Of a stretch of DNA of 64,000 nucleotides, positions 1 to 11,200 are shown piece after piece. Position numbers and translations under genes: made by a program. Below the pieces are notes generated by a model, which was given only the letters and a program-made list of their open reading frames with translations, had not been told where the DNA came from and did not search any database. Within the stretch, counting starts at the first letter, position 1; each line of letters opens with the position of its first letter. The stretch is from Protula sp. h YS-2021 (Eukaryota; Annelida; Polychaeta; Sabellida; Serpulidae). Where the stretch lies: positions 50,179,347-50,243,346 of the forward strand of contig OX457024.1 in NCBI GenBank assembly GCA_949752745.1. The letters are read 5' to 3'.

Positions 1-395
1 GTAGTAATTAACTGAATTGTCAAACTGTTCACTTCTCTCAGTCTTTTTCAAATAGTTGTAAAATTTTAATCGGAAGTTTCTTGGGTGGTTCTCCACCTGG
101 ACTTTACTTTTTTCGCAAATGACAAAAAATGCTGAAATGGTGGAATTTTAATTTTTTTTGTAAAATTGTGTAAATGTCGGTAAATACGTGTATCGTCAAA
201 ACCCAACCTCTCCAACATCACTTTTCCCGTAGCTTCCATCCGGGAAAACTCGTTTTTTGTGTGTTAAAATTATGAAAATGTTACGTTCAGAAACAAAGTT
301 CTTCATTTTTTGGCATAACAGTATTCGTTTCAGAGTTTTTCTCTCTTTTCTTGTTTGGTAACTCAGCTGGGTCATGTCATTGGACATGCTTGTTT

Positions 396-1000
396 GTTCG
401 CGCGATATCTCTGTTACTATTTATCGGAAGCAAACCAAATGTTACAGGATGCAAGTATATATAGTGAAGTTGTGCAACGGCAGGTTATTTTTAGATTTAA
501 AAAAAAATGTGAAAATTTCGACAATTTTACATTTTTGGACTTGGGTGTTTTTGTATTAATATTGTTCGCGCGATATCTCGGTTACTATGTATCGGAAGCA
601 AACAAATCTTACAGAAAGAAAGTATATATAGTGAAATTGTGCAGCGACAGGATATTTTTCGATTTTGTAAAAAATTGTGAAAATTTTTGAGGTTTTTACA
701 TTTTAGGACTTAGTCGTTTTTATATCAATTTTGTTCGCGCGATATCTCTGTTACTATTTATCGGAAGCAAACCAAATGTTACAGGATGCAAGTATATATA
801 GTGAAGTTGTGCAACGGCAGGTTATTTTTAGATTAAAAAAAAATGTGAAAATTTCGACAATTTTACATTTTTGGACTTGGGTGTTTTTGTATCAGTTTTG
901 TTCGCGCGATATCTCTGTAATTTTTTATCGGAAGCAAACCAAACCTTACAGACAGAAAGTATATATAGTGAAGTTGTGCAACGGCAGGTTATTATCCCCT
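396..1000 (+). repeat. 168-bp tandem array, 4 copies, ABAB order
   Basis: Units start at about 396, 564, 733 and 900 with the motif GTTCGCGCGATATCTC, so the period is 167-169 bp. Copies 1 and 3 are nearly identical (both contain CCAAATGTTACAGGATGC). Copies 2 and 4 differ from them in that segment, which gives an alternating dimeric arrangement. Related single units recur at about 19260, 38590, 57090 and 62310. No protein assignment is supported: the short open frames across this stretch are repeat-derived. It resembles the tandem core of a pearl/HINE-type element. Confidence 0.85.
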
Positions 1001-2732
1001 GTGTAAGGGTGGGATGTAGTTATGAACTTGTCCGTCTGTCTGTCCGCAGTTTTGTTGGCGTGATATCTCCGAGGCATTTTACATTGTAAAATATTACCAA
1101 TAAAGTAGGGAATTGGTGTAGCAAGTGCCTTTCAGACCCGCATGAAACTGGCCAGTAAGACATTTGTAACGCCCACCTGCAAGACCTGGATAAAAAGATG
1201 TATAGTAAACCTGTTTGTCGTGACTCCTTCCAGGTTTGGATATAAAGACGTACGTAAAACCTGCCTGTCTTGAACAACTTCCAGACCCAGAAAAAAATGT
1301 AACGATCACTAAAACTGGTGAAGTAACCACCAAGTTAAGTTTAATTTTTGAAGTTTTGACAATGAATTATGATTATGTTTATTTCAGTAATAAAAAAGAG
1401 GGAAATGGTTATAGTGGGTTTTCAAGTCAACATATACAAAATGAAAGTGAGTAAGGCACGTCGGCATCTTTTCAGCTGTGGCGCCATTGACGGACTGAAC
1501 CTAATCTGGAATTTGCAGCCCAGAACGAAATTAATGTTGAGGATATATAAAATATTTAATAATAGAAATAAAATTTTCACCCGTGTTCGCCGGATTTTGA
1601 TAGAATAGCAGTGTGTGTTCGTTTCTTGTTGCTCTGACGGCATCTGTGCAGTCTTGTTTCATGCTGTGGGAATATTTTTTGGACTGCTTAATCAACACTC
1701 CCATTATTGCACATAGAAAACGAGAAGCAACCCTGCCAGACCTCTGACAGAAGCACGTTTGAGAAATAAATTGAATATGCTTTTCACTTGTAGAAAAATC
1801 CATTTATCTGACCCTTCTATGCGTATTGGCTTGTGAGAGTTAGTATACATTTGCAAGGGGGCATTGTGAAACATTGTTATTTTTATCACCGTCACGCAAC
1901 TAACATACATTTGGAATGTGAGCTGGCCGTAAATTTCACAGGTTGAGTGTTATAGTTATTTTAAGCAGAAGCTCCAGTGCTGTTGCCACTCCCGAACCTC
2001 TGCTTGTTGTATCTTAAATCAACTTTTTTTATTTTAATATCCAATGCACAGCAGTGGTTATCTAACCAATGCATGCTCAAAAGTAACTTAAACAAAGATT
2101 AGAAACATATTTGAAAACATCAAAACGTGATAATCGCTTCAAATCTGTAACTGCAGAACGAAACGTCGGATTAGCTTCAAAGTTTTTAGGATGTCTGACG
2201 TCATATGACGTTATATGTTATATGACGTCGTTATGTGCATTGAATGCCAGACTTTCATAACAGGATACCGGTCGGCCGACAAGTTGAATAAGCTTCAAAC
2301 GTGGTGGGATTATACCTTAGGTTTGTCCGCGGGTTGATGTTTGTATTTGACGCATATTGGATAACATGTGACGTTATATGACGCCAAAAGCCTCATCACG
2401 AAAACTTAAGAACCAACCTTTGGATCAGTTTCAAACTTGGTAGGAATGGGTTTGTCCCACAGTTGGTATTTTGTATTTGGTTTATATAGCGAAACGTATG
2501 ACATCATATGACTTTACTATGTGTTGTGGACACTAGATTTTATCAAAACGTGATGCCATATGACGTCAAAAATACAATCGCAAACTCGCGCCTCACCCGT
2601 TTCTCATTTGAATTATGGGGAAGGGAGGTTTAACAGCACACAATATGGCGAGCGGGTTTTGTGTGGCTGGCTATTTAAAGTGTTTGAAACGTTCCGTTAT
2701 ACTGATGTCGGTGTGCACTGGCCGTTCTATTT
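992..2732 (+). repeat. Degenerate composite Helentron-like repeat
   Basis: It opens with a terminal-repeat-like head (ATCCCCTGTGTAAGG) and a short GTCC/GTCT tract near 1029-1046. A decayed 55-60 bp minisatellite (about 1130-1340) follows, with the recurring words TTCCAGACCC and GTAAAACCTG. The stretch 2120-2600 repeats CATATGACGT-rich units also seen at 27.6-28.1 kb. It ends near 2732 with GTGTGCACTGGCCG, the same terminal sequence as the better-preserved copies at 18.7, 30.5 and 37.4 kb. No gene is visible. Boundaries are approximate. Confidence 0.5.
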
Positions 2733-2872
2733 TTGTTTGTTAAAATGCTTTTTTGTTGTAAAAATTCGCAGCTCCATTGGAAGTCTTTCTGCGGTACATT
2801 GCTAAGAAGTTGTGTTACATGTCTACTGTCAAGTGTTGTTAAGGCACACCCCACTGTTTGCGTTCTTTTCAG

Positions 2873-2980
2873 GTGTTTGGACTTTGGAAAAGAAAGGAGT
2901 GAAACCCACTTTTGACGTGACTTTTGAATCGGCACAACCAACACTTACCCACATGGCTTTAGTAGCACTTGAGCAGAAAG
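2873..2980 (+). CDS. SIRT6: SIRT6-like sirtuin, internal exon (first seen in window)
   Basis: This is the first exon here of a nuclear NAD-dependent protein deacylase/ADP-ribosyltransferase of the SIRT6 class, which acts on chromatin. It follows a pyrimidine-rich acceptor (TTCTTTTCAG) and ends at the donor AAAG/GTGCGT. It encodes [11 protein letters not shown] then [13 protein letters not shown], the segment that follows the GAGIS/DFRGP part of the NAD pocket in this family. The exon enters after one base of a Gly codon and leaves after one base of the next Gly codon, which the exon at 15524 completes. The upstream exon or exons, with the start codon and the GAG motif, were not found in 1-2872 and should lie before the window. 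About 291 of an expected roughly 350 residues are encoded here. The family assignment is firm; SIRT6 rather than SIRT7 rests on the exon 3 and exon 6 motifs. Confidence 0.95.
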
Positions 2981-3740
2981 GTGCGTATTTCAGTTGATTG
3001 TCAATTCTTGCTTCGGAATGGATGACTTTTTTTATCCATGTCTCTTCTCATTCTGTACGAAACCATGAGTGAGGCAGTTGTCCGTCCCGCTGTTTCTGTT
3101 AGCCATTTCTCACAGTGAGACTAACTTTCAACGAGCCCAAAGTGTTTTACGTGCTAATAAAATATAAGGCAAATTCACGATGCTAGAGCTCCTGAACATT
3201 ACGCGGAACAGAACCTACCCAGATCAAAACGTACACTGGCAAAATGTACCCGGAGGTTCCTATGCTAACAATTTTTCAATCGGGCATCTTGTTGTCGACC
3301 TAAATTTTTCCTAGAAATGAACCTGAAATATTATATTTGGAGTGTCCCCGATGTTTATTCATTGAAATAAAATTATACTATAAGTACCATAAATTTTAAC
3401 CTTAATCTCTTAATCTGAAAAATAACTGCACAAAAAATAACCACACGCCATACAGCTCTGATATCTGGTCTTTCTGTGTGTAATAAAGAAACCTTAAAAC
3501 CTTAGTAAGATATGGTTCCTACAAACACGTTATGGGCAAGGGAGAGACGCGGAGTGCGCCGGGGACTAATAATAGATGTCTTTAAGTTTGTGGCACTTTT
3601 GGAGCAAATTGTGATAATTGGCAGTAGAATAACATGTAAAAGAAAAACATCGTTATCTGTAAAGTTTGCTTGGGTGTCAGTTGGAAAAAAATAATAATAA
3701 CAATAATAAGAATAATAATAATAATAATGCTCTTATTTTT
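2981..3740 (+). other. Intron start, no gene
   Basis: This is the 5' part of a 12.5-kb SIRT6 intron. No conserved protein or RNA signature was recognised. It ends in an (AAT)n-like microsatellite at about 3690-3728. The short open frame at 3512-3694 has no recognisable motif. Confidence 0.6.
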
Positions 3741-3798
3741 AGCCCAGCTTACGTTACACGTAAGCTGGGGTATTCCTATCGGTTTGCGGGCGGTGTCC

Positions 3799-3849
<51 letters not shown>

Positions 3850-3852
3850 GTT
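3741..3852 (+). repeat. Element 5' head: hairpin plus (GTTA)n
   Basis: CCCAGCTTACG (3743-3753) faces its complement CGTAAGCTGGG (3759-3769), forming a hairpin. A run of GTTA tetranucleotides follows at about 3800-3850. Hairpin head then tetranucleotide microsatellite then tandem core is the layout of the other elements in this window. A further CGTAAGCTGGG occurs at 15296-15306, next to a second hairpin. Confidence 0.65.
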
Positions 3853-3896
3853 TATTTAGTAAACTTTGGTTCAAAATGCATCTCCTCCTACAATTT

Positions 3897-4500
3897 TGAA
3901 CCGATGTCATTTATTTTTGGTGTGAGGCATCCCTAAGGGGTCGTGCATGCGGCTTGTGCTTTTCTAGTCGATCGGGTGATTTTTGAATTTTTGGCGAATT
4001 TTTAAAGAAAAAATTTTAAAATGTATCTCCTCCTACATTTTTGATCCGATGTGATTTATTTTTGGTATGAGGCACCCCTAAAGGGTCGTGCATACGGCTT
4101 GTGCTTTTTTAGTCGATCGCGCAATTTTTGTATTTTTGGGGAATTTTTAAAGCAAAAATTTCGAAAATAATTCAAAATGCATCTACTCCTACAATTTTGA
4201 TTCGATGTCATTTATTTTTGGTGTGAGGTATCCCTAAGGAGTCGTGCATACGGCTTGTGCTTTTTTAGTCGATCGGGTGATTTTTGAATTTTAGGGGAAT
4301 TTTTAAAGAAAAAAATTTAAAATGTGTCTCCTCCTACATTTTTGACCCGATGTGATTTATTTTTGGTATGAGGCACCCCTAAAGTGTCGTGCATACGGCT
4401 TGTGCTTTTCTAGTCGATCGGGTGATTTTTTAATTTTTGGGGAATTTTTGAAGAAAAAAATTTAAAATGTATCTCGTCCTACATTTTTGATCCGATGTCT
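3897..4500 (+). repeat. About 150-bp tandem array, alternating types
   Basis: The CCGATGT-like anchor recurs at 3901, 4046, 4201, 4347 and 4492, with periods of 145-155 bp. Units 1 and 3 carry GTGTGAGG with CATCCCTAAGG or a close variant. Units 2 and 4 carry GTATGAGGCACCCCTAAA. The array is therefore a roughly 300-bp dimer repeated twice plus the start of a further unit. Confidence 0.85.
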
Positions 4501-4535
4501 TTTTAGCCAACAGGGCTATACAGATGGGGGCAAGT

Positions 4536-5160
4536 GTTTTTAACCTTCTACTGCATTAGGAAATTTTTTTATTTTTTGGTTTAAACCGTTTTTGGCGATT
4601 TTATTGCCAATTTGGGCAAAATACGAAAAAACCTATCTAGTCCCTCATTTTTCATCGGAAGATTCCGAAATTTTTTATGAAGAAACTAGAACTAAGGGGT
4701 GAAAAAAGTACTTTTTTCGATTTTTGAATTTCGCCTTATTTTTGAATCTACTGAGCTTCAAAGTTTGCAACTTCTAAAAATTGGCAAATTTCCATTTTTT
4801 TTTCTCAACAAAGTAGTTAAAGTGGAATATCTTTTTTATTTTTCATCCGATACGTACCAAATTTTAAACGCGAGTTTTTAACCTTCTACTGCATTAGGAA
4901 TTTTTTTTTATTTTTTGGTTTAAACCATTTTTGGCGATTTTATTGCCAATTTGGGCAAAATACGAAAAAATCTATCTAGTCCCTCATTTTTCATCGGAAG
5001 ATTCCGAAATTTGTTATGAAGAAACTAGAACTAAGGGGTGAAAAAAGTACATTTTTCGATTTTTGAATTGCGCCTTATTTTTGAATCTACTGAGCTTCGA
5101 AGTTTGCAGCTTTTAAAAAATTGGAAATTTCCATTTTTCTTCTTAAAAAAGCAAAGTTTC
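4536..5160 (+). repeat. 338-bp tandem duplication
   Basis: GTTTTTAACCTTCTACTGC occurs at 4536 and again at 4874. Near-identical sequence follows each occurrence, including TCATCGGAAGATTCCG and GAAACTAGAACTAAGGGG. The second copy is cut short near 5150, just before the 114-bp satellite. Confidence 0.85.
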
Positions 5161-5244
5161 AATTTGCAGAGGGGCACAATATGTTACATGCAAGTACTTC
5201 TGGTTGGACTTTTCAGTAATTTTGTTGTCAGTGGGTCATTTCTA

Positions 5245-8200
5245 TGATATTTTCAAGTGGGCGATAATAGGGAACATTGGGCGATAAAGCAAGAAAGTTG
5301 TAATTTTCGCTTTAAAAGTGCAGGAATCAATTCTATGTCCCGAAAATATGATAAATATGATATTTTTCGGATGGGCGATAATAGGGAATATTGGTCGATA
5401 CTGCAAGAAAGTTGTAATTTTCGCTTTAAATGTGCAGGAAACAATTCTAGGACCCGAAAATATGATAAATATAATATTTTTCGGGTGGGCGATAATAGGG
5501 AACATTTTGCGATAATGTAAGAAAGTTGTAATTTTCGCTTTAAAAGTGCAGGAATCAATTCTATGACCCGAAAATATGATAAATATGATATTTTTCGTGT
5601 GGGCGATAATAGGGAGCATTGGGCGATAATGCAAGAAAGTTGTAATGTTCGCTTTAAAAGTGCAGGGATCAATTCTATGACCCGAAAATATGATAAATAT
5701 AATATTTTTCGGGTGGGCGATAATAGGGAACATTGGGCGATAATGCAAGAAAGTTGTAATTTTCGCTTTAAAAGTGCAGGAATAAACTCTATGACCCGAA
5801 AATATGATAAATATGATATTTTTCGTGTGGGCGATAATAGGGAACATTGGACGATAATGCAAGAAAGTTGTAATTTTCGCTTTAAAAGTGCAGGAATCAA
5901 TTCTGTGACCCGAAAATATGATAAATGTGATATTTTTCGGGTGGGCGATATCAGGGAATATTGGGCGAAAAAGCAAGAAGGTTGTAATTTTCGCTTTGAA
6001 AGTGCAGGAAACAATTCTAGGACCCGAAAATATGATAAATATGATATTTTTCGGGTAAGCGAAAATAGGGAACATTGGGCGATAATGCAGGAAAGTTGTA
6101 ATTTTCGCTTTTAAAGTGCAGGAATCAATTCTATGAACCGAAAATATGATAAATGTGATATTTTTCAGGTGGACGATAATAGGGAATATTGGGCGATAAT
6201 GTAAGAAAGTTGTAATTTTCGCTTTAAAAGTGCAAGAATATATTCTGTGACCCGAAAATATGATAAATATGATATTTTTCGGATGGGCGATAATAGGGAA
6301 TATTGGTCGATACTGCAAGAAAGTTGTAATTTTCGCTTTAAATGTGCAGGGATCAATTCTATGTCCCGAAAATATGATAAATATGATAGTTTTTGGATGG
6401 GCGATAATAGGGAACATTGGGCGATAATGCAAGAAAGTTGTAATTTTCGCTTTAAAAGTGCAGGAATCAATTCTATGACCCGAAAATATGCTAAACGTGA
6501 TATTTTTCGGGTGGGCGATAATAGGGAACATTGGGCGATAATGTAAGAAAGTTGTAATTTTCGCTTTAAAAGTGCAAGGATCAATTCTATGACCCGAAAA
6601 TATGATAAATGTGATATTTTTCGGGTAGGCGATAATAGGGAATATTGGGCGATAATGTAAGAAAGTTGTAATTTTCGCTTTAAAAGTGCAGGAATCAATT
6701 CTGTGACCCTAAAATATGATAAATGTGATATTTTTCGGGTGGGCGATAATAGGGAACATTGGGCGATAATGTAAGAAAGTTGTAATTTTCGCTTTAAAAG
6801 TACAGGAATCAATTCTGTGACCCGAAAATATGATAAATATGTTATTTTTCGGATGGGCGATAATAGGGAATATTGGTCGATACTGCAAGAAAATTGTAAT
6901 TTTCGCTTTAAATGTGCAGGAAACAATTCTAGGACCCGAAAATATGATAAATATAATATTTTTCGGGTGGGCGATAATAGGGAACATTGGGCGATAATGC
7001 AAGAAAGTTGTAATTTTCGCTTTAAAAGTGCAGGAAACAATTCTAGGACCCGAAAATATGATAAATATGATATTTTTCGGGTGGGCGATAATAGGAAATA
7101 TTGGGCGATAATGTAAGAAAGCTGTAATATTCGCTTTAAAATTGCAGGAATCAATTCTATGACCGAAAATATGATAAATGTGATATTTTTAGTGTGGGCG
7201 ATAATAGGATACATTGGGCGATAATGTAAGAAAGTTGTAATTTTCGCTTTAAAAGTGCAGGAAACAATTCTAGGACCCGAAAATATGATAAATATGATAT
7301 TTTTCGGGTGGGCGATAATAGGAAACATTGGGCGATAATGTAAGAAAGCTGTAATTTTCGCTTTAAAATTGCAGGAATCAATTCTATGACCCGAAAATAT
7401 GATAAATGTGATATTTTTCGTGTGGGCGATAATAGGATACATTGGGCGATAATGTAAGAAAGTTGTAATTTTCGCTTTAAAAGAGCAGGAACCAATTCTA
7501 TGACCCGAAAATATGATAAATATGACATTTTTCGGATGGGCGATAATAGGGAACATTGGGCGATAATGTAAGAAAGCTGTAATTTTCGCTTTAAAATTGC
7601 AAGGATCAATTCTAAGTCCCGAAAATATGATAAATATGATATTTTTTGGATGGGCGATAATAGGGAACATTAGGCGATAATGCAAGAAAGTTGTAATTTA
7701 CGCTTTAAAAGTGCAGGAATCAATTCTGTGACCCGAAAATATGATCAATGTGATATTTTACGGGTGGGCGATAACAGGGAATATTGGGTGATAAAGCAAG
7801 AAAGTTGTAATTTTCGCTTTAAAAGTGCAGGAATCAACTCTATGACCCGAAAATATGATAAATGTGATATTTTTCGGGTGGGCGATAATAGGGAACATTG
7901 GGCGATAATGTAAGAAAGTTGTAATTTTCGCTTTAAAAGTGCAAGGATCAATTCTATGACCCGAAAATATGATCAATGTGATATTTTTCGGGTAGGTGAT
8001 AATTGGGAATATTGGGCGATAATGTAAGAAAGTTGTAATTTTCGCTTTAAAAGTTCAGGAATCAATTCTGTGACCCGAAAATATGATAAATGTGATATTT
8101 ATCGGGTGGGCGATAATAGGATACATTGGGCGATAATGTAAGAAAGTTGTAATTTTCGCTTTAAAAGTACAGGAATCAATTCTGTGACCCGAAAATATGA

Positions 8201-11200
8201 TAAATATGACATTTTTCGGATGGGCGATAATAGGGAAAGTTGGGCGATAATACAAGAAAGTTGTAATTTTCGCTTTAAAAGTGCAGGGATCAATTCTATG
8301 TCCCGAAAATATGATAAATATGATATTTTTTGGATGGGCGATAATAGGGAACATTAGGCGATAATGCAAGAAAGTTGTAATTTTCGCTTTAAAAGTGCAG
8401 GAATCAATTCTGTGACCCGAAAATATGATCAATGTGATATTTTACGGGTGGGCGATAACAGGGAATATTGGGTGATAAAGCAAGAAAGTTGTAATTTTCG
8501 CTTTAAAAGTGCAGGAATCAATTCTATGACCCGAAAATATGATAAATGTGATATTTTTCGGGTGGGCGATAATAGGGAACATTGGGCGATAATGTAAGAA
8601 AGTTGTAATTTTCGCTTTAAAAGTGCAAGGATCAATTCTATGACCCGAAAATATGATCAATGTGATATTTTTCGGGGAGGCGATAATTGGGAATATTGGG
8701 CGATAATGTAAGAAAGTTGTAATTTTCGCTTTAAAAGTGCAGGAATCAATTCTGTGACCCGAAAATATGATAAATGTGATATTTTTCGGGTGGGCGATAA
8801 TAGGGAACATTGGGCGATAATGTAAGAAAGTTGTAATTTTCGCTTTAAAAGTACAGGAATCAATTCTGTGACCCGAAAATATGATAAATATGACATTTTT
8901 CGGATGGGCGATAATAGGGAATGTTGGGCGATAATACAAGAAAGTTGTAATTTTCGCTTTAAAAGTGCAGGGATCAATTCTATGTCCCGAAAATATGATA
9001 AATATGATATTTTTTGGATGGGCGATAATAGGGAACATTAGGCGATAATGCAAGAAAGTTGTAATTTACGCTTTAAAAGTGCAGGAATCAATTCTGTGAC
9101 CCGAAAATATGATCAATGTGATATTTTACGGGTGGGCGATAACAGGGAATATTGGGTGATAAAGCAAGAAAGTTGTAATTTTCGCTTTAAAAGTGCAGGA
9201 ATCAATTCTATGACCCGAAAATATGATAAATGTGATATTTTTCGGGTGGGCGATAATAGGGAACATTGGGCGATAATGTAAGAAAGTTGTAATTTTCGCT
9301 TTAAAAGTGCAAGGATCAATTCTATGACCCGAAAATATGATCAATGTGATATTTTTCGGGTAGGTGATAATTGGGAATATTGGGCGATAATGTAAGAAAG
9401 TTGTAATTTTCGCTTTAAAAGTTCAGGAATCAATTCTGTGACCCGAAAATATGATAAATGTGATATTTTTCGGGTGGGCGATAATAGGATACATTGGGCG
9501 ATAATGTAAGAAAGTTGTAATTTTCGCTTTAAAAGTACAGGAATCAATTCTGTGACCCGAAAATATGATAAATATGACATTTTTCGGATGGGCGATAATA
9601 GGGAATGTTGGGCGATAATACAAGAAAGTTGTAATTTTCGCTTTAAAAGTGCAGGGATCAATTCTATGTCCCGAAAATATGATAAATATGATATTTTTTG
9701 GATGGGCGATAATAGGGAACATTAGGCGATAATGCAAGAAAGTTGTAATTTTCGCTTTAAAAGTGCAGGAATCAATTCTGTGACCCGAAAATATGATCAA
9801 TGTGATATTTTACGGGTGGGCGATAACAGGGAATATTGGGTGATAAAGCAAGAAAGTTGTAATTTTCGCTTTAAAAGTGCAGGAATCAATTCTATGACCC
9901 GAAAATATGATAAATGTGATATTTTTCGGGTGGGCGATAATAGGGAACATTGGGCGATAATGTAAGAAAGTTGTAATTTTCGCTTTAAAAGTGCAAGGAT
10001 CAATTCTATGACCCGAAAATATGATCAATGTGATATTTTTCGGGGAGGCGATAATTGGGAACATTGGGCGATAATGTAAGAAAGTTGTAATTTTCGCTTT
10101 AAAAGTGCAGGAATCAATTCTGTGACCCGAAAATATGATAAATGTGATATTTTTCGGGTGGGCGATAATAGGGAACATTGGGCGATAATGTAACAAAGTT
10201 GTAATTTTCGCTTTAAAAGTGCAGGGATCAATTCTATGTCCCGAAAATATGATAAATATGATATTTTTTGGATGGGCGATAATAGGGAACATTAGGCGAT
10301 AATGCAAGAAAGTTGTAATTTTCGCTTTAAAAGTGCAGGAATCAATTCTGTGACCCGAAAATATGATCAATGTGATATTTTACGGGTGGGCGATAACAGG
10401 GAATATTGGGTGATAAAGCAAGAAAGTTGTAATTTTCGCTTTAAAAGTGCAGGAATCAATTCTATGACCCGAAAATATGATAAATGTGATATTTTTCGGG
10501 TGGGCGATAATAGGGAACATTGGGCGATAATGTAAGAAAGTTGTAATTTTCGCTTTAAAAGTGCAAGGATCAATTCTATGACCCGAAAATATGATCAATG
10601 TGATATTTTTCGGGTAGGTGATAATTGGGAATATTGGGCGATAATGTAAGAAAGTTGTAATTTTCGCTTTAAAAGTTCAGGAATCAATTCTGTGACCCGA
10701 AAATATGATAAATGTGATATTTTTCGGGTGGGCGATAATAGGATACATTGGGCGATAATGTAAGAAAGTTGTAATTTTCGCTTTAAAAGTACAGGAATCA
10801 ATTCTGTGACCCGAAAATATGATAAATATGACATTTTTCGGATGGGCGATAATAGGGAAAGTTGGGCGATAATACAAGAAAGTTGTAATTTTCGCTTTAA
10901 AAGTGCAGGGATCAATTCTATGTCCCGAAAATATGATAAATATGATATTTTTTGGATGGGCGATAATAGGGAACATTAGGTGATAATGCAAGAAAGTTGT
11001 AATTTTCGCTTTAAAAGTGCAGGAATCAATTCTGTGACCCGAAAATATTATCAATGTGATATTTTACGGGTGGGCGATAACAGGGAATATTGGGTGATAA
11101 AGCAAGAAAGTTGTAATTTTCGCTTTAAAAGTGCAGGAATCAATTCTATGACCCGAAAATATGATCAATGTGATATTTTACGGGTGGGCGATAACAGGGA

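Noticed and set aside
5242..6531. 429- and 506-codon minus-strand frames over 5.2-7.7 kb as a repetitive protein gene
   Set aside because: They are translations of the 114-bp satellite. Other frames and the opposite strand are equally open, there is no domain, and the array lies in a SIRT6 intron.
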